A DNA stretch of 64,000 nt from Vibrio sp. UCD-FRSSP16_30 (GCF_001676025.1 NZ_LZFW01000002.1:1-64000); one strand, 5' to 3'. Counted from the first letter of the stretch, positions 46,893 to 58,023 are shown. Made by a program: numbers and translations. Notes: generated by a model not told the origin, from the sequence alone.

Positions 46893-47408
46893 CTAATCGA
46901 GTAGTCGTTCTTCTAATCGTTCAATTTCAACTAATAATTTAGCGATAAATTTGAGTTTTCTTACGCTATCTGCAGCTTCAGTCCAATGCTGGTCGTTTAA
47001 CTGCTGCTCAACTAATTGTAATTGTTGCTGATGCATTTTCGATACGTTTGATTCGAAATCAAATAATAATTCATCGGCATTATCGCTATCACCAATCTCT
47101 TCAAGCTCTTCTCTCAGTTCCATTTGCTGCATAAGAAAGATAGGGTCTTGCAGTGTTTGCTGTTCGGAACGAATATCATGCTGATTTTCAGCTAATATAT
47201 ATTCCGCGCGAGAGGCAGGATTCTTAATCGTTTGATAAGCATCGTTGATCATGGTTGCTTTTTGAACAGCCATTAATTGTTCTTGGGCAGATGCGGTCGC
47301 AAATTTATCAGGATGAAAGCGGCGTTGTAATTCTCTGAATTGAGAAGACAGGAGGTTACCGTCCACTTTAAATTGTGTTGGTAGTCCGAATAATTCGAAG
47401 TGATTCAT
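46893..47408 (-). CDS. hscB: J-domain co-chaperone HscB
   Basis: A 171-residue J protein. The HPD tripeptide is at 32-34 (RRFHPDKFATA) and the C-terminal three-helix bundle binds IscU. It stimulates HscA. 67 bp after iscA with a hairpin in the gap, and 23 bp ahead of hscA. Confidence 0.97.
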   Translation of the reverse strand: MNHFELFGLPTQFKVDGNLLSSQFRELQRRFHPDKFATASAQEQLMAVQKATMINDAYQTIKNPASRAEYILAENQHDIRSEQQTLQDPIFLMQQMELREELEEIGDSDNADELLFDFESNVSKMHQQQLQLVEQQLNDQHWTEAADSVRKLKFIAKLLVEIERLEERLLD

Positions 47409-47433
47409 AATGAAAGTCTCATAACAAAAGAGA

Positions 47434-47456
47434 GAGGGTCCACCTTTATGGTGAAC
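47434..47456 (-). promoter_or_regulatory. Hairpin between iscA and hscB
   Basis: GGGTCCACC and GGTGAACCC around TTTAT; GC-rich with one mismatch and no T-run, so more likely an RNA-processing or stabilising structure than a terminator. Confidence 0.55.
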
Positions 47457-47475
47457 CCAAGCCTTAATTCGCTAA

Positions 47476-47799
47476 TTATACGTTGAAGCTTTCGCCACAA
47501 CCACACTCACTCTTAGCATTTGGATTGTTAAACTCAAATCCTTCGTTAAGACCTTCTTTAACGTAATCTAGCTCTGTACCATCAAGATAAGCAAGACTTT
47601 TGGCGTCGATAATAACCTTCACTCCGCCATGCTCAAAGATGCTGTCTTCTTCATTAACTTCATCTACGAACTCAAGTACATATGCCATACCTGAACAGCC
47701 CGTTGTTTTCACACCTAAACGAAGGCCGACACCTTTGCCTCGACTGTCAAGAAATGCTCTAACGCGGTCTACCGCTGTGTCCGTCATTGTGATGGCCAT
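47476..47799 (-). CDS. iscA: Fe-S cluster carrier IscA
   Basis: A 107-residue A-type carrier that moves clusters to target proteins. The three ligands Cys35, Cys99 and Cys101 are present (TTGCSGMAY and SECGCGESF), exactly as in E. coli. Position after iscU is standard. Confidence 0.97.
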   Translation of the reverse strand: MAITMTDTAVDRVRAFLDSRGKGVGLRLGVKTTGCSGMAYVLEFVDEVNEEDSIFEHGGVKVIIDAKSLAYLDGTELDYVKEGLNEGFEFNNPNAKSECGCGESFNV

Positions 47800-47821
47800 A
47801 CTACAACCTTTATTGCCAAAT

Positions 47822-47839
47822 GAGGGGAGTGATCCCCTC
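47822..47839 (-). promoter_or_regulatory. Hairpin between iscU and iscA
   Basis: GAGGGGA and TCCCCTC with loop GTGA; a compact 7-bp stem in the iscU-iscA gap. Possibly limits decay or read-through. Confidence 0.55.
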
Positions 47840-47845
47840 TAGTTA

Positions 47846-48229
47846 TTACTCTTGATGTTTTTTCTTATAATCTGATACTGCAGCTTTAATAGCATCTTCC
47901 GCTAGGATAGAACAGTGCACCTTAACCGGTGGTAGCTCTAGCTCTTCTGCAATTTCAGAGTTTTTGATTGCCGCAGCTTCATCAACACTTTTGCCTTTTA
48001 CCCACTCAGTAACCAGTGAGCTTGAAGCAATAGCACTACCACAACCATAAGTTTTAAATTTTGCATCTTCAATGATGCCTTCTGGCGTCACCTTAATCTG
48101 CAGTTTCATTACGTCACCACATGCTGGTGCACCTACCATACCGCTACCAACACTTGGGTCTTCTTTATCAAAAGAACCAACGTTGCGTGGGTTTTCGTAG
48201 TGATCAATTACTTTTTCGCTGTAAGCCAT
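47846..48229 (-). CDS. iscU: Fe-S cluster scaffold IscU
   Basis: A 127-residue scaffold protein on which clusters are built. Ligands Cys37, Cys63 and Cys106 and the HscA-binding LPPVK (99-103) are at their usual positions. Second of the structural genes, after iscS. Confidence 0.98.
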   Translation of the reverse strand: MAYSEKVIDHYENPRNVGSFDKEDPSVGSGMVGAPACGDVMKLQIKVTPEGIIEDAKFKTYGCGSAIASSSLVTEWVKGKSVDEAAAIKNSEIAEELELPPVKVHCSILAEDAIKAAVSDYKKKHQE

Positions 48230-48262
48230 AATATAGTCCTCTAATCCTCTACTTCCTTGGAA

Positions 48263-49477
48263 TTAGTGATGTGCCCACTCAACGGTGTCCAGATCAATAC
48301 CTTCCTTGTACATATCCCAAAGTGGAGACATGTCGCGTAATTTCGTTACTGCTGAGCGAAGTTGCTCAATAGCGTGATCAATGTCTTCTTCTGTGGTGTA
48401 ACGACCAAAAGAGAAGCGCACTGAGCTATGTGCTAGCTCGTCATTCAAACCTAAAGCACGTAGAACATACGATGGTTCAAGACTTGCTGATGTACATGCA
48501 GAGCCAGAAGATACTGCTAAGTCTTTTAGTGACATAAGCAGTGATTCACCTTCTACAAAGGCAAAGCTCACATTTAAGTTATGCGGAACACGTTGATCAA
48601 AGTCGCCATTAACACTAACAGCTTCAAGATCTTTTACGCCATTCATCAAGCGGTTACGTAAGCTCAATGCATGTTGATAATCTTTTTCCATCTCAAGCTT
48701 AGCGATACGGAATGCTTCACCCATACCGACAATTTGATGAGTGGCTAATGTGCCAGAGCGGAAACCACGCTCATGACCGCCACCGTGCATTTGCGCTTCT
48801 AGACGAATACGAGGTTTACGACGAACGTAAAGTGCGCCAATACCCTTAGGGCCATAAACTTTATGAGCAGATAGAGAAATAAGATCAACTTTCATTTCTT
48901 GAACATCAATCGGTATTTTACCTGCTGATTGCGCTGCATCTACATGGAAGATGATTTTACGTTCACGACACATTTCGCCAATTGAAGTAATATCTTGAAT
49001 CACACCAATCTCGTTATTTACATGCATGATAGAAATCAAAACAGTATCTTCACGAATTGCATCTTGAAGCTTATTAAGATCGATAATACCGTTAGCTTCA
49101 GGCTGAAGGTAAGTCACTTCGAAGCCTTCACGCTCTAGTTGGCGGCATGGATCAAGAACAGCTTTATGTTCTGTTTTACAAGTAATAACGTGCTTGCCTT
49201 TCTTACCGTAGAAATGCGCAGCACCTTTAATTGCAAGGTTGTCTGATTCTGTCGCGCCAGATGTGAATACAATTTCACGAGGATCGGCGTTAAGTAGATC
49301 GGCAATGTTTCCACGAGCAGTGTCTACTGCTTCTTCCGCTTGCCAACCGTAACGATGAGAGCGAGAGGCAGGGTTACCAAAGGTACCGTCCATAGTCATA
49401 AACTGGACCATTTTTTCAGCAACTCGTTCGTCTACCGGGCATGTTGCTGAATAGTCTAAATAAATTGGCAGTTTCAT
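48263..49477 (-). CDS. iscS: Cysteine desulphurase IscS
   Basis: A 404-residue PLP enzyme that takes sulphur from cysteine for Fe-S clusters, thiamine and tRNA thiolation. The PLP lysine is Lys206 ([10 protein letters not shown]) and the active cysteine Cys328 ([10 protein letters not shown]), both matching E. coli numbering. Follows iscR by 27 bp. Confidence 0.98.
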   Translation of the reverse strand: MKLPIYLDYSATCPVDERVAEKMVQFMTMDGTFGNPASRSHRYGWQAEEAVDTARGNIADLLNADPREIVFTSGATESDNLAIKGAAHFYGKKGKHVITCKTEHKAVLDPCRQLEREGFEVTYLQPEANGIIDLNKLQDAIREDTVLISIMHVNNEIGVIQDITSIGEMCRERKIIFHVDAAQSAGKIPIDVQEMKVDLISLSAHKVYGPKGIGALYVRRKPRIRLEAQMHGGGHERGFRSGTLATHQIVGMGEAFRIAKLEMEKDYQHALSLRNRLMNGVKDLEAVSVNGDFDQRVPHNLNVSFAFVEGESLLMSLKDLAVSSGSACTSASLEPSYVLRALGLNDELAHSSVRFSFGRYTTEEDIDHAIEQLRSAVTKLRDMSPLWDMYKEGIDLDTVEWAHH

Positions 49478-49504
49478 TATTTACTCCAAGTAAAACTGTA
49501 TGCT

Positions 49505-50008
49505 CTATGAGCGGACATTGATGCCGATAGCTTCAGCTAAAGATTTAGAGCTAAATCCATGATTTGACGCGAGATCCATATCTTGGCGTCCAGAGATCTC
49601 TAATACATCACTGTCCATCATCAACTCACCTAAGGTGATGTTGTTTAAAAAATCACTAATTCGAGAGCTTAGCTCTCGCCACAGGGTGTGAGTAAGACAA
49701 CGAGCCCCACCCTGACAACTTTCTTTGCCATTACAGCGAGTCGCTTCAACTGATTCATCAACGGCCGAAATGATAGTACCAATAGCAATAAAATGAGCAT
49801 CTTTACCCAAGTTATAACCACCACCGGGACCACGAACACTTGCAACTAAACCCGCTTTTCGTAACTTTGAAAATAACTGCTCTAAATAAGAAAGAGATAT
49901 TCCCTGACGCTCTGAAATATCCGCAAGCGGTACAGGGCCAGTCTTAGAATGCAATGCTACATCAAGCATGGCAGTTACGGCGTATCTTCCTTTCGATGTA
50001 AGCTTCAT
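49505..50008 (-). CDS. iscR: Fe-S-sensing repressor IscR
   Basis: A 167-residue Rrf2-family regulator. Winged helix at about 2-60, ligands Cys92, Cys98 and Cys104 plus His107 ([17 protein letters not shown]), all as in E. coli. Holo-IscR represses the isc promoter through type 1 sites, two of which are visible just upstream. First gene of the operon. Confidence 0.98.
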   Translation of the reverse strand: MKLTSKGRYAVTAMLDVALHSKTGPVPLADISERQGISLSYLEQLFSKLRKAGLVASVRGPGGGYNLGKDAHFIAIGTIISAVDESVEATRCNGKESCQGGARCLTHTLWRELSSRISDFLNNITLGELMMDSDVLEISGRQDMDLASNHGFSSKSLAEAIGINVRS

Positions 50009-50048
50009 ATCACACTCTTATCAATTATTTTATTAACAAAAGTGTCCC

Positions 50049-50098
50049 ATACCCGAGTAAAACGGTCAAGTATTTATTTGACCATTTTACTCAGGTAT
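50049..50098. promoter_or_regulatory. Two back-to-back type 1 IscR sites in the isc promoter
   Basis: Two 25-bp elements fit the type 1 IscR motif (ATA-N2-TGAC...GTCA-like with RRSTAT end): 50049-50073, read on the minus strand, and 50074-50098 in the opposite sense. Together they form a large inverted repeat. The first carries a TTGACC -35 box with a GACACT -10 17 bp away, so binding would block RNA polymerase, as known in E. coli. Confidence 0.75.
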
Positions 50099-50119
50099 TT
50101 AACCCTATGAGATATGAGG

Positions 50120-50851
50120 CTATTTCTTGTTCGATGTGTCTCTTTGGATAGCCGTGAGAACGCCACGTAAAATGTTGATTTCTTGCGCTTCTGGGCGAGC
50201 TCGGCTGAATAGTCGTCGCAGCTTATTCATTACCTGATTCGGCTTATCCTGTTCTATGAACTGGGTATCAATCAGCACATTTTCAAGGTGTTGATAAAAC
50301 ATTTCTAGTTCATTATGTCTTGAATACTCGACTGCATCCTCTTGTGGATACTGAGCTTTGTCACTTTCAAGGAATGCCATTCGTATTTCATAACAAAGAG
50401 TTTGCACAGCCATCGCCAGATTGAGAGAGCTATATTCAGGATTAGCCGGTATTGCCACATGATATTGGCAAAGTTGTAGCTCTTCGTTGGTTAAGCCTGT
50501 TCTTTCGCGACCAAATACAAGAGCAACCGAAGAATGGGTTCCTTCTTGTACAAACTTGACACCACACTCACGAGGTTCAAGCATCGGCCAATTTAACGTA
50601 CGTGAACGTGCGCTCGATCCAACCACCAATGCACAATCAGCAACCGCTTCTTGCATTGTAGAGAATACTTTGGCTTGATTAACAACATCATCAGCACCAG
50701 CGGCTAGTGCCATGGTTTGATCGTCTATTTCACATTGAGGATCAACTAAGACTAATTGCTTTAGTCCCATTACTTTCATAGCTCTTGCTGCTGACCCAAT
50801 ATTTCCTGGGTGAGATGTTCCCACCAAAACCACTTTGACGTTTTCTAACAT
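50120..50851 (-). CDS. trmJ: tRNA (cytidine/uridine-2'-O-)-methyltransferase TrmJ
   Basis: A 243-residue SPOUT methyltransferase acting on position 32 of tRNAs. The family knot region has [17 protein letters not shown] and [18 protein letters not shown] 50851 is used; a TTG one codon earlier is not needed. Immediately upstream of iscR, the conserved order, and divergent from suhB. Confidence 0.95.
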   Translation of the reverse strand: MLENVKVVLVGTSHPGNIGSAARAMKVMGLKQLVLVDPQCEIDDQTMALAAGADDVVNQAKVFSTMQEAVADCALVVGSSARSRTLNWPMLEPRECGVKFVQEGTHSSVALVFGRERTGLTNEELQLCQYHVAIPANPEYSSLNLAMAVQTLCYEIRMAFLESDKAQYPQEDAVEYSRHNELEMFYQHLENVLIDTQFIEQDKPNQVMNKLRRLFSRARPEAQEINILRGVLTAIQRDTSNKK

Positions 50852-51007
50852 CAAGCTTACCTCTGTTTGTTATAACCGACGCATATTAGCACATACCCTT
50901 TGTAGAATAAAAAAAACACGCGAGCAAAAAATAACCACTTCCCTTTTACTCAGAAGTTGCTTATACTCCGCCCCGCTTTCGTTCTTTAACATCCGTTGGG
51001 TAAATCT

Positions 51008-51811
51008 ATGCATCCTATGCTAAATATCGCTATTCGCGCTGCGCGAAAAGCAGGCAATCATATTGCAAAATCTCTAGAAACTGCAGACAAAATTGAAGCT
51101 ACACTAAAAGGCACAAATGATTATGTGACTAACGTAGATCAAGAAGCAGAATATTTGATTATCGATACTATTAAATCTTCATATCCTGACCACAGCATCA
51201 TTGCTGAAGAGTCTGGTTTAACTGTCGGTAAAGATGACGCAGTTCAATGGATCATTGACCCACTGGATGGTACTAATAACTTCGTTAAAGGTATCCCTCA
51301 CTTCGCTGTTTCTATTGCTGTTCGTATCAATGGCAGAACTGAAGTCGCTTGTGTATACGACCCAATGCTTAACGAACTGTTCACAGCACAACGTGGTTCT
51401 GGCGCTCAGCTAAACAATTCACGTATCCGTGTTAAGCAACTTAAAGATCTTCAAGGTACTATTCTTGCTACTGGTTTCCCATACAAGCAAAAACAACACT
51501 CTGAATCTTACTTCAAAATCATGAGCTCTCTATTTACAGAAGTCGCTGACTTCCGTCGCACTGGTTCTGCAGCTCTTGATCTTTGTTACCTAGCATCTAA
51601 CCGTGTTGACGGTTACTTTGAACTAGGCCTAAAACCTTGGGATATGGCAGCAGGTGAGCTTATTGCTCGTGAAGCTGGTGCAATCCTAACTGACTTTGCT
51701 GGCGGCACAGACTACATCAAGTCTGGTAACGTTGTTGGTTCAAGCGCTCGCGGTGTTAAGAATATTCTTCGTCACATCCGTGAACACGCTAATGAAGGTA
51801 TGCTTAAATAA
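51008..51811 (+). CDS. suhB: Inositol-1-monophosphatase family protein SuhB
   Basis: A 267-residue magnesium-dependent phosphatase. The metal sites are EES (about 67), DPLDGTNNF (about 84) and WDMAAGELIARE (about 216). In E. coli SuhB also binds RNA polymerase antitermination complexes for rRNA. ATG 51008 gives the standard start MHPMLNIAIRAARKAG. Confidence 0.97.
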   Translation: MHPMLNIAIRAARKAGNHIAKSLETADKIEATLKGTNDYVTNVDQEAEYLIIDTIKSSYPDHSIIAEESGLTVGKDDAVQWIIDPLDGTNNFVKGIPHFAVSIAVRINGRTEVACVYDPMLNELFTAQRGSGAQLNNSRIRVKQLKDLQGTILATGFPYKQKQHSESYFKIMSSLFTEVADFRRTGSAALDLCYLASNRVDGYFELGLKPWDMAAGELIAREAGAILTDFAGGTDYIKSGNVVGSSARGVKNILRHIREHANEGMLK

Positions 51812-51832
51812 GCTCCTCTCATCTAATATAAA

Positions 51833-51860
51833 AAAACGGCCATCATCTGATGGCCGTTTT
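51833..51860 (+). terminator. Terminator of suhB
   Basis: AAAACGGCCATCA (51833-51845) and TGATGGCCGTTTT (51848-51860), a 13-bp perfect stem with a two-base loop and a T-run. Confidence 0.9.
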
Positions 51861-51863
51861 TTT

Positions 51864-51887
51864 TATACCAATCACAGTAATTAAATA
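51864..51887 (+). repeat. 24-bp dispersed repeat, copy 2
   Basis: Identical over 24 bp to 13317-13340 (TATACCAATCACAGTAATTA...). It lies at the junction between the suhB terminator and glmM, where gene order differs from other vibrios as I recall it. Confidence 0.8.
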
Positions 51888-51937
51888 CTTAATCTATTCA
51901 TGCTCACCGTAACTAACAGTAAATAGAAAGTAGCGAC

Positions 51938-53275
51938 TTAGCAGTTCTCACGAACAGTATCAGCAATACGGTTAGCAAGCTTCAATACTAACTCACCGTC
52001 TTCACCTTCAACCATAACTCGGATTAAAGGCTCTGTTCCTGATTTACGCAGTAACACACGACCTTTATCACCAAGTTCTTGCTCAGCTTCAGCCACTGAA
52101 TTTTGTACAATATCCAACTGCATTGGATCGCTGCCACCGCTAAAGCGAACATTGATTAATTCTTGTGGGTACAAAGTCATGCCTTGTGACAAGTCATATA
52201 AGTTCATACCGCTATCAACGATAGACGCTAACACTTGCAGCGCGGCAACAATCGCATCACCTGTCGTCACTTTATCTAATAGAATGACGTGACCTGAGTT
52301 TTCAGCGCCAATGCTCCAGCCTTTTTGTTTAAGCTGTTCCATAACATAGCGATCGCCAACAGAAGCGCGAGAAAACGGAATACCTAATTGTTTAAGGCCG
52401 TTTTCCATACCTAGGTTGGTCATTAATGTACCAACAACACCGCCTTTAAGCTCACCGCGACGCAATGCATCACGAGCAATAATGTAGGCAATTTGGTCAC
52501 CATCTACTTTATTACCTTTGTGATCAACCATAATAATACGGTCGCCATCACCATCAAAGGCTAGGCCAAGATCGGCTTTCTCTTCAAGGACTTTAGCTTG
52601 AAGTGCACGTACGTCTGTCGCACCAACTTGTTCATTGATATTTAAGCCGTTTGGCTCACAACCGATCAGTACAAGCTCTGCACCTAGCTCTTTAAATACA
52701 TTCGGAGCGATGTGATAAGTTGCGCCGTGCGCACAATCAATCACAATTTTTAAAGTTGATAGGTTTGCTGAGTGCGGGAAAGTACTTTTACAAAACTCAA
52801 TGTAACGACCTGCCGCATCATTCATGCGAGATGCTTTACCAAGGAAGGCAGACTCAACACATTCAATCTCTTTATCAAGCTCAGCTTCAATCGCAAGCTC
52901 AACTTCATCAGCAAGTTTTGAACCTTCAGATGAGAAAAACTTAATGCCATTATCGTAATATGGGTTATGCGATGCAGAGATCACTATGCCCGCTTCTGCG
53001 CGAAACGTTTGAGTCAGATACGCGACAGCAGGTGTTGGCATTGGCCCTGTAAATGAAGCTTTTAAACCTGCAGCGGCAAGTCCTGCTTCTAAAGCGGATT
53101 CCAACATGTAGCCAGATATACGGGTATCTTTACCGATAATGACTTTTTTAGTGCCTTGTTTCGCTAAAACACGACCCGCAGCCCAACCTAGCTTTAAAGC
53201 AAAATCGGGAGTAATTGGATATTGGCCGACTTTGCCACGGATACCATCAGTACCAAAATAACGTCTTTTAGACAT
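51938..53275 (-). CDS. glmM: Phosphoglucosamine mutase
   Basis: A 445-residue enzyme making glucosamine-1-phosphate for peptidoglycan and LPS. The phosphoserine loop [17 protein letters not shown] (Ser about 102), metal loop [12 protein letters not shown] and C-terminal [15 protein letters not shown] are intact. It follows folP by 17 bp, the usual order; the expected downstream secG is missing at this position. Confidence 0.98.
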   Translation of the reverse strand: MSKRRYFGTDGIRGKVGQYPITPDFALKLGWAAGRVLAKQGTKKVIIGKDTRISGYMLESALEAGLAAAGLKASFTGPMPTPAVAYLTQTFRAEAGIVISASHNPYYDNGIKFFSSEGSKLADEVELAIEAELDKEIECVESAFLGKASRMNDAAGRYIEFCKSTFPHSANLSTLKIVIDCAHGATYHIAPNVFKELGAELVLIGCEPNGLNINEQVGATDVRALQAKVLEEKADLGLAFDGDGDRIIMVDHKGNKVDGDQIAYIIARDALRRGELKGGVVGTLMTNLGMENGLKQLGIPFSRASVGDRYVMEQLKQKGWSIGAENSGHVILLDKVTTGDAIVAALQVLASIVDSGMNLYDLSQGMTLYPQELINVRFSGGSDPMQLDIVQNSVAEAEQELGDKGRVLLRKSGTEPLIRVMVEGEDGELVLKLANRIADTVRENC

Positions 53276-53292
53276 TGCTCTTTTCCTAATTA

Positions 53293-54123
53293 TTATTTTA
53301 ATGAATCTATGAATTTCACGACGCGAACGGCATCAACCGTTTCTTCCACATCATGAACTCGGATAATCTGTGCGCCTTTTTGTGCTGCAATTATAGCGCA
53401 TGCAACACTGGCTGATACACACTCAGCCGGTTTTTTATCAAGCAGTTTAAACACCATCGACTTTCTCGACATGCCAACCAAAATAGGCATTTCAAAACGA
53501 TGAAACTCCTCAAGATGATGCAGTAGAGAATAGTTATGTTGCAGTGTTTTACCAAACCCAAAGCCTGGATCAAGTATTAATTTATCGCGGCTTATTCCAA
53601 CCGACTGACATGCTTTAATCCGCTCATCTAAAAACGCTGCAACATCGCTAAGTAGATCTTTATACTCAGGATTTGTTTGCATAGTTCTAGGCTGACCTTG
53701 CATATGCATAAGGCAAATAGGCAACCCTGATTTAGCCGCAACCTCTAATGCACCGGGCTCTTGTAGTGCTCTCACATCATTAATGATATCAGCGCCAGCT
53801 AACGCAGCTTGTCGCATCACTTCAGCTTTACTGGTATCAATTGATATCCAAACATCAGACTCAGCTCTAAGCGCTTTAATGACAGGGATAACTCGTTCAA
53901 TCTCTTGTTCAAGTAATACTTCAGGAGCCCCGGGGCGCGTTGACTCTCCACCAATATCAATAATGGTTGCGCCACAAGCGATCATTTTACGAGCTTGAAT
54001 TAAAGCATCTTCTATTTGATGGTATTTACCACCATCAGAGAAAGAGTCAGGAGTGACATTGAGTATCCCCATAACTTGAGGGGAGCTAAGGTCGAGTTGT
54101 TTTTTTGCGTGGGTTAAAATCAT
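53293..54123 (-). CDS. folP: Dihydropteroate synthase
   Basis: A 276-residue TIM-barrel enzyme that joins pABA to pterin in folate synthesis, the sulphonamide target. Motifs [14 protein letters not shown] (about 18-31), [12 protein letters not shown] and [13 protein letters not shown] are complete. Between ftsH and glmM on the same strand. Confidence 0.97.
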   Translation of the reverse strand: MILTHAKKQLDLSSPQVMGILNVTPDSFSDGGKYHQIEDALIQARKMIACGATIIDIGGESTRPGAPEVLLEQEIERVIPVIKALRAESDVWISIDTSKAEVMRQAALAGADIINDVRALQEPGALEVAAKSGLPICLMHMQGQPRTMQTNPEYKDLLSDVAAFLDERIKACQSVGISRDKLILDPGFGFGKTLQHNYSLLHHLEEFHRFEMPILVGMSRKSMVFKLLDKKPAECVSASVACAIIAAQKGAQIIRVHDVEETVDAVRVVKFIDSLK

Positions 54124-54175
54124 AGCATTAACGAATTTAGAAATTAATAAATTTTCGCACTGGATAAAAACAGAA

Positions 54176-54201
54176 AAACCCCGAGAGAGCTCCCGGGGTT
54201 T
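54176..54201 (-). terminator. Terminator after ftsH
   Basis: AAACCCCG (54176-54183) and CGGGGTTT (54194-54201) with extra GAG/CTC pairs inside; T-run weak. It separates ftsH from folP. Confidence 0.75.
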
Positions 54202-54214
54202 ATTTGCTTAGCGC

Positions 54215-56155
54215 TTATTCTGAGTCTTTATCAGTAGGCTCAGCTTTAGATTCTTCAGCCTTTTCTGGTTCAGCTTTCGCTGTAGGCTTACTTTCTTGGG
54301 CTGGCTTATCATCAACAGATTTCGTTGGTTGATTACCCCATCCTGCTGGCTCTCGAATATCAGACTTGCGTTCCATTAGGTCTTCAATTTGACCTGCATC
54401 GATAGTTTCATACTTCATCAACGCATCTTTCATGGTGTGCATAATGTCTATATTCTCTTCAAGAATTTGACGAGCACGCGCATAGTTTCGGTCGATAATT
54501 TGACGAATCTCATCATCAATCAATTTAGCTGTATCGTCAGACATATGTTTTGTCTGAGTTACGCTACGACCTAAGAATACTTCACCTTCTTCTTCAGCAT
54601 AAAGAAGAGGACCTAGTTTCTCAGAGAAACCCCACTGCGTTACCATCTTACGAGCGATATCAGTTGCTCGTTCAATGTCGTTTGATGCACCCGTTGATAC
54701 TCTTTCTTTACCGTAGATAAGTTCTTCAGCAAGACGACCACCATATAGGCTAGAAATCATAGACTCTAGGTGACGACGGTTCATGCTTACGCGATCTTGT
54801 TCTGGCAAGTACATTGTCACACCTAGCGCACGGCCACGAGGGATAATAGATACTTTGTAAACAGGATCATGTTCTGGAACCAAGCGACCAATGATTGCGT
54901 GACCTGCTTCGTGATAAGCCGTTGACTCTTTAATGTCATCGGTCATTACCATTGAGCGGCGCTCCGCACCCATCATGATCTTATCTTTTGCTTGTTCAAA
55001 CTCAACCATTGAAACATTGCGCTTGTTACCACGAGCGGCAAACAAAGCCGCTTCGTTGACAAGGTTAGCAAGATCAGCACCAGAGAAACCTGGAGTACCA
55101 CGAGCAATCAATGAAGGCTCAACATCTTCAGATAGCGGCACTTTACGCATATGAACTTTAAGAATCTGCTCACGACCACGTACATCTGGAAGACCAACAA
55201 CTACTTGACGGTCAAAACGACCTGGACGTAGTAATGCAGGGTCTAAAACGTCAGGACGGTTAGTTGCGGCAATAACGATAATACCTTCATTACCTTCAAA
55301 ACCATCCATTTCAACCAGCATCTGGTTCAATGTTTGCTCACGTTCATCATGACCACCACCAACACCTGCACCACGTTGGCGACCTACAGCATCGATTTCA
55401 TCAATAAAGATGATACAAGGAGCGGCTTTCTTAGCTTGTTCGAACATGTCACGCACACGAGATGCACCAACACCAACAAACATTTCAACAAAGTCAGAAC
55501 CAGAAATCGTAAAGAACGGTACTTTAGCTTCACCGGCAATTGCCTTGGCAAGCAAAGTTTTACCTGTACCAGGAGGACCGACTAGCAGAACACCTGTTGG
55601 TATTTTACCACCCAGCTTTTGGAATCGGCTTGGATCACGTAGGTAATCAACCAGTTCTTTCACATCTTCTTTTGCTTCGTCACAACCTGCAACGTCTGAA
55701 AAGAGTGTTTTGATCTGTTCTTCGCTCATCATGCGAGCTTTTGATTTGCCAAAAGACATAGCGCCTTTACCGCCGCCACCGCCTTGCATTTGACGCATGA
55801 AGAAAATCCACACACCAATCAGCAGAATCATCGGGAACCATGAAATAAAGATAGTACCTAGAAGACTTTGCTCTTCTGGTGGAGTACCACTTACTTTCAC
55901 GTTTTTATTGATCAAATCATCAAGAAGCTTAGTGTCATACACTGGCATATAAGTCACGTTACGTGAATTATCGCTACGGTAGAAAACAATTTCTTTGTCA
56001 TTGATTTTTGCTTCACGAATTTGACCTTGGCCAACTTCCTGTACAAAAGTGGTATAGTCCACTGATTTTCCGTTACTGTCTCCAGGGCCAAAGCTCTGGA
56101 AAACGGACATAAGTACTACAGCTATCACAAGCCACAGAATTAGATTTTTTGCCAT
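54215..56155 (-). CDS. ftsH: ATP-dependent zinc metalloprotease FtsH
   Basis: A 646-residue inner-membrane AAA protease that degrades misfolded membrane proteins, LpxC and sigma-32. Two membrane segments (about 5-20 and 98-120), Walker A GPPGTGKT (about 192), and zinc motif HEAGH (about 414). An acidic, Lys/Glu/Pro-rich tail of about 45 residues ends the protein. ATG 56155 gives the standard start [20 protein letters not shown]. Confidence 0.98.
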   Translation of the reverse strand: MAKNLILWLVIAVVLMSVFQSFGPGDSNGKSVDYTTFVQEVGQGQIREAKINDKEIVFYRSDNSRNVTYMPVYDTKLLDDLINKNVKVSGTPPEEQSLLGTIFISWFPMILLIGVWIFFMRQMQGGGGGKGAMSFGKSKARMMSEEQIKTLFSDVAGCDEAKEDVKELVDYLRDPSRFQKLGGKIPTGVLLVGPPGTGKTLLAKAIAGEAKVPFFTISGSDFVEMFVGVGASRVRDMFEQAKKAAPCIIFIDEIDAVGRQRGAGVGGGHDEREQTLNQMLVEMDGFEGNEGIIVIAATNRPDVLDPALLRPGRFDRQVVVGLPDVRGREQILKVHMRKVPLSEDVEPSLIARGTPGFSGADLANLVNEAALFAARGNKRNVSMVEFEQAKDKIMMGAERRSMVMTDDIKESTAYHEAGHAIIGRLVPEHDPVYKVSIIPRGRALGVTMYLPEQDRVSMNRRHLESMISSLYGGRLAEELIYGKERVSTGASNDIERATDIARKMVTQWGFSEKLGPLLYAEEEGEVFLGRSVTQTKHMSDDTAKLIDDEIRQIIDRNYARARQILEENIDIMHTMKDALMKYETIDAGQIEDLMERKSDIREPAGWGNQPTKSVDDKPAQESKPTAKAEPEKAEESKAEPTDKDSE

Positions 56156-56262
56156 GTCACTCAAGGTGTAAGCCTCTCGATAACTAATTGTAATTAAAAG
56201 TAGATTACTACAGTTTGTAACCTGTAGCCAGAATGTAAAGCTTTATCATGCTTGAAGTTCGA

Positions 56263-56892
56263 TTAGCCTTTGTAACCGGTTGCTACAACGAACACTTCAC
56301 GAGAGCGGGCTCGAGAAGAATCAGGTTTTCGGACTTTCACAGTTTTGAACAGTTCACGTACATCTTTGACATACTGATCAAAACCTTCGCCCTGAAACAC
56401 TTTAACAACAAAACTACCATTTGTAGCTAGAACTTGTCGACACATATCAAGGGCTAGTTCGACTAAATACATAGCCCTTGGTTGGTCAACAGAGTTATTA
56501 CCTGCAATATTGGGAGCCATGTCAGACATTACCACATCCACCATACTCGGCTGAATGCGTTCAAGCAGTGCTTCGAGAACACTCTCTTCTCGAAAATCCC
56601 CTTGTAGGAAGCTTACACCAGCAATGGGGTCCATTGGCAACAAGTCACAGGCAATTATCTGCCCGCTGTCACCAACTATTTTTGCTGCGTATTGCGACCA
56701 ACCACCAGGAGCTGCCCCCAAATCCACAACGGTCATACCTGCAGAGAACAGTTTGTCTTTAGTGTGAATTTCTTCCATTTTGAAATAAGCACGAGAACGG
56801 TAGCCTTTTTTACGAGCTTCATTCGCGTATTTATCATCAAAGTGTTCTTTTAACCATCGGCCCGAACTGGCCGAATGCTTTTGTTTACTCAT
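56263..56892 (-). CDS. rlmE: 23S rRNA 2'-O-ribose methyltransferase RlmE
   Basis: A 209-residue Rossmann-fold enzyme (also FtsJ/RrmJ) that methylates U2552. SAM loop [15 protein letters not shown] (about 55-69), and the catalytic DMAPNIAGN and VVKVFQGEG stretches. Divergent from yhbY and upstream of ftsH, as in E. coli. Confidence 0.97.
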   Translation of the reverse strand: MSKQKHSASSGRWLKEHFDDKYANEARKKGYRSRAYFKMEEIHTKDKLFSAGMTVVDLGAAPGGWSQYAAKIVGDSGQIIACDLLPMDPIAGVSFLQGDFREESVLEALLERIQPSMVDVVMSDMAPNIAGNNSVDQPRAMYLVELALDMCRQVLATNGSFVVKVFQGEGFDQYVKDVRELFKTVKVRKPDSSRARSREVFVVATGYKG

Positions 56893-57024
56893 TCAATTTC
56901 CAAAGTGTTTAGGTTAGGCATCTAGCCTAATATTCCCGTTTAATGGATAAAGTATAGTCTTGAGACCTATATGACGTTAAAATAGGATTTTTCAACCCTT
57001 ACATATAAAGAAATTGGCCGCGAT

Positions 57025-57321
57025 ATGAACTTAAGCACCAAACAAAAGCAGCATCTTAAAGGCTTAGCACACAACCTGAAACCCGTTGTGTTGATGGGCG
57101 CAAATGGACTTACTGAGGCTGTTCTAGCGGAAATTGACCTTGCACTGAATCACCATGAGCTAATCAAGGTTAAAGTTGCATCAGAAGATCGCGACACAAA
57201 AAACCTAATCATTGATGCTATCATCCGTGAAACTGGCGCAGAAAAAGTACAAACTATTGGTAAAACGCTAGTAATGTACCGCCAATCAGAGCAACGTAAA
57301 ATTGAGATACCTCGTAAATAG
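57025..57321 (+). CDS. yhbY: CRS1/YhbY-domain ribosome-assembly RNA-binding protein
   Basis: A 98-residue protein with the single CRM fold; KGLAHNLKPVVLMGANGLTE and LALNHHELIKVKV hold the GxxG loop. Binds pre-50S particles. Divergent from rlmE and convergent with greA, sharing a terminator. Confidence 0.95.
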   Translation: MNLSTKQKQHLKGLAHNLKPVVLMGANGLTEAVLAEIDLALNHHELIKVKVASEDRDTKNLIIDAIIRETGAEKVQTIGKTLVMYRQSEQRKIEIPRK

Positions 57322-57344
57322 GTTACCTTAGATTTACCGCACTA

Positions 57345-57370
57345 AAAAAGGCTGCTAATGCAGCCTTTTT
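57345..57370. terminator. Bidirectional terminator between yhbY and greA
   Basis: AAAAAGGCTGC (57345-57355) and GCAGCCTTTTT (57360-57370), loop TAAT. Confidence 0.9.
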
Positions 57371-57405
57371 GCTATTGATATTTTATATCAACAACCAATA
57401 GAAAT

Positions 57406-57879
57406 TTATAAGTATTCTACTTGGTCAATTTCATAATCTTTTACGCCGCCAGGAGTAGTGATCGTCACTTCATCCCCTTCCATTTTACCAATTAGCCCAC
57501 GAGCAATCGGTGAACTAACAGAAATGCGACCGAGTTTAATCTCTGCTTCATCTTCGCCAACGATTTGATACTTAAACTCTTCTTCAGTATCAACATCAAT
57601 CAAAGTAACCGTTGTACCAAAAATAACCTTGCCGGTATTTTCCATATTGGTCACATCAATTACTTGAGCAACAGATAGCTTGTATTCAATATCACGGATC
57701 TGTGCTTCACAGATACCTTGCTCTTCACGAGCGGCGTGGTATTCGGCATTTTCTTTAAGATCGCCTAATTCACGCGCTTCTGCAATAGCAGCTGAAATTA
57801 ATGGACGCAATTTTAGTAAGCGTTCTAGTTCTGTTTTGAGTTGCTGTTCGCCACGAACAGTCATTGGCACTTTTTCCAT
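57406..57879 (-). CDS. greA: Transcript cleavage factor GreA
   Basis: A 157-residue RNA polymerase factor that stimulates cleavage of stalled transcripts. N-terminal coiled coil (about 8-75) with the acidic tip ([18 protein letters not shown]) and C-terminal FKBP-like domain. ATG 57879 gives the usual [12 protein letters not shown] start; a frame from 57897 is longer but unlikely. Confidence 0.97.
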   Translation of the reverse strand: MEKVPMTVRGEQQLKTELERLLKLRPLISAAIAEARELGDLKENAEYHAAREEQGICEAQIRDIEYKLSVAQVIDVTNMENTGKVIFGTTVTLIDVDTEEEFKYQIVGEDEAEIKLGRISVSSPIARGLIGKMEGDEVTITTPGGVKDYEIDQVEYL

Positions 57880-58023
57880 ATAAACCTCTTTGTCCACAAT
57901 ATTTGGGACAATAAACTCTATTAAGTCATGCTTAATAGGTAATTAACTGATAATGATAGGTCAATTGTACCGAAAAACAGGAATTCTTTCATCTAAATTC
58001 GATTTCCTAACCACTCACAGTAA

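Noticed and set aside
54124-54214. Hairpin between ftsH and folP as proof that folP-glmM is a separate operon
   Set aside because: The stem is terminator-like but its T-run is weak, so read-through is likely; kept only as a terminator call.
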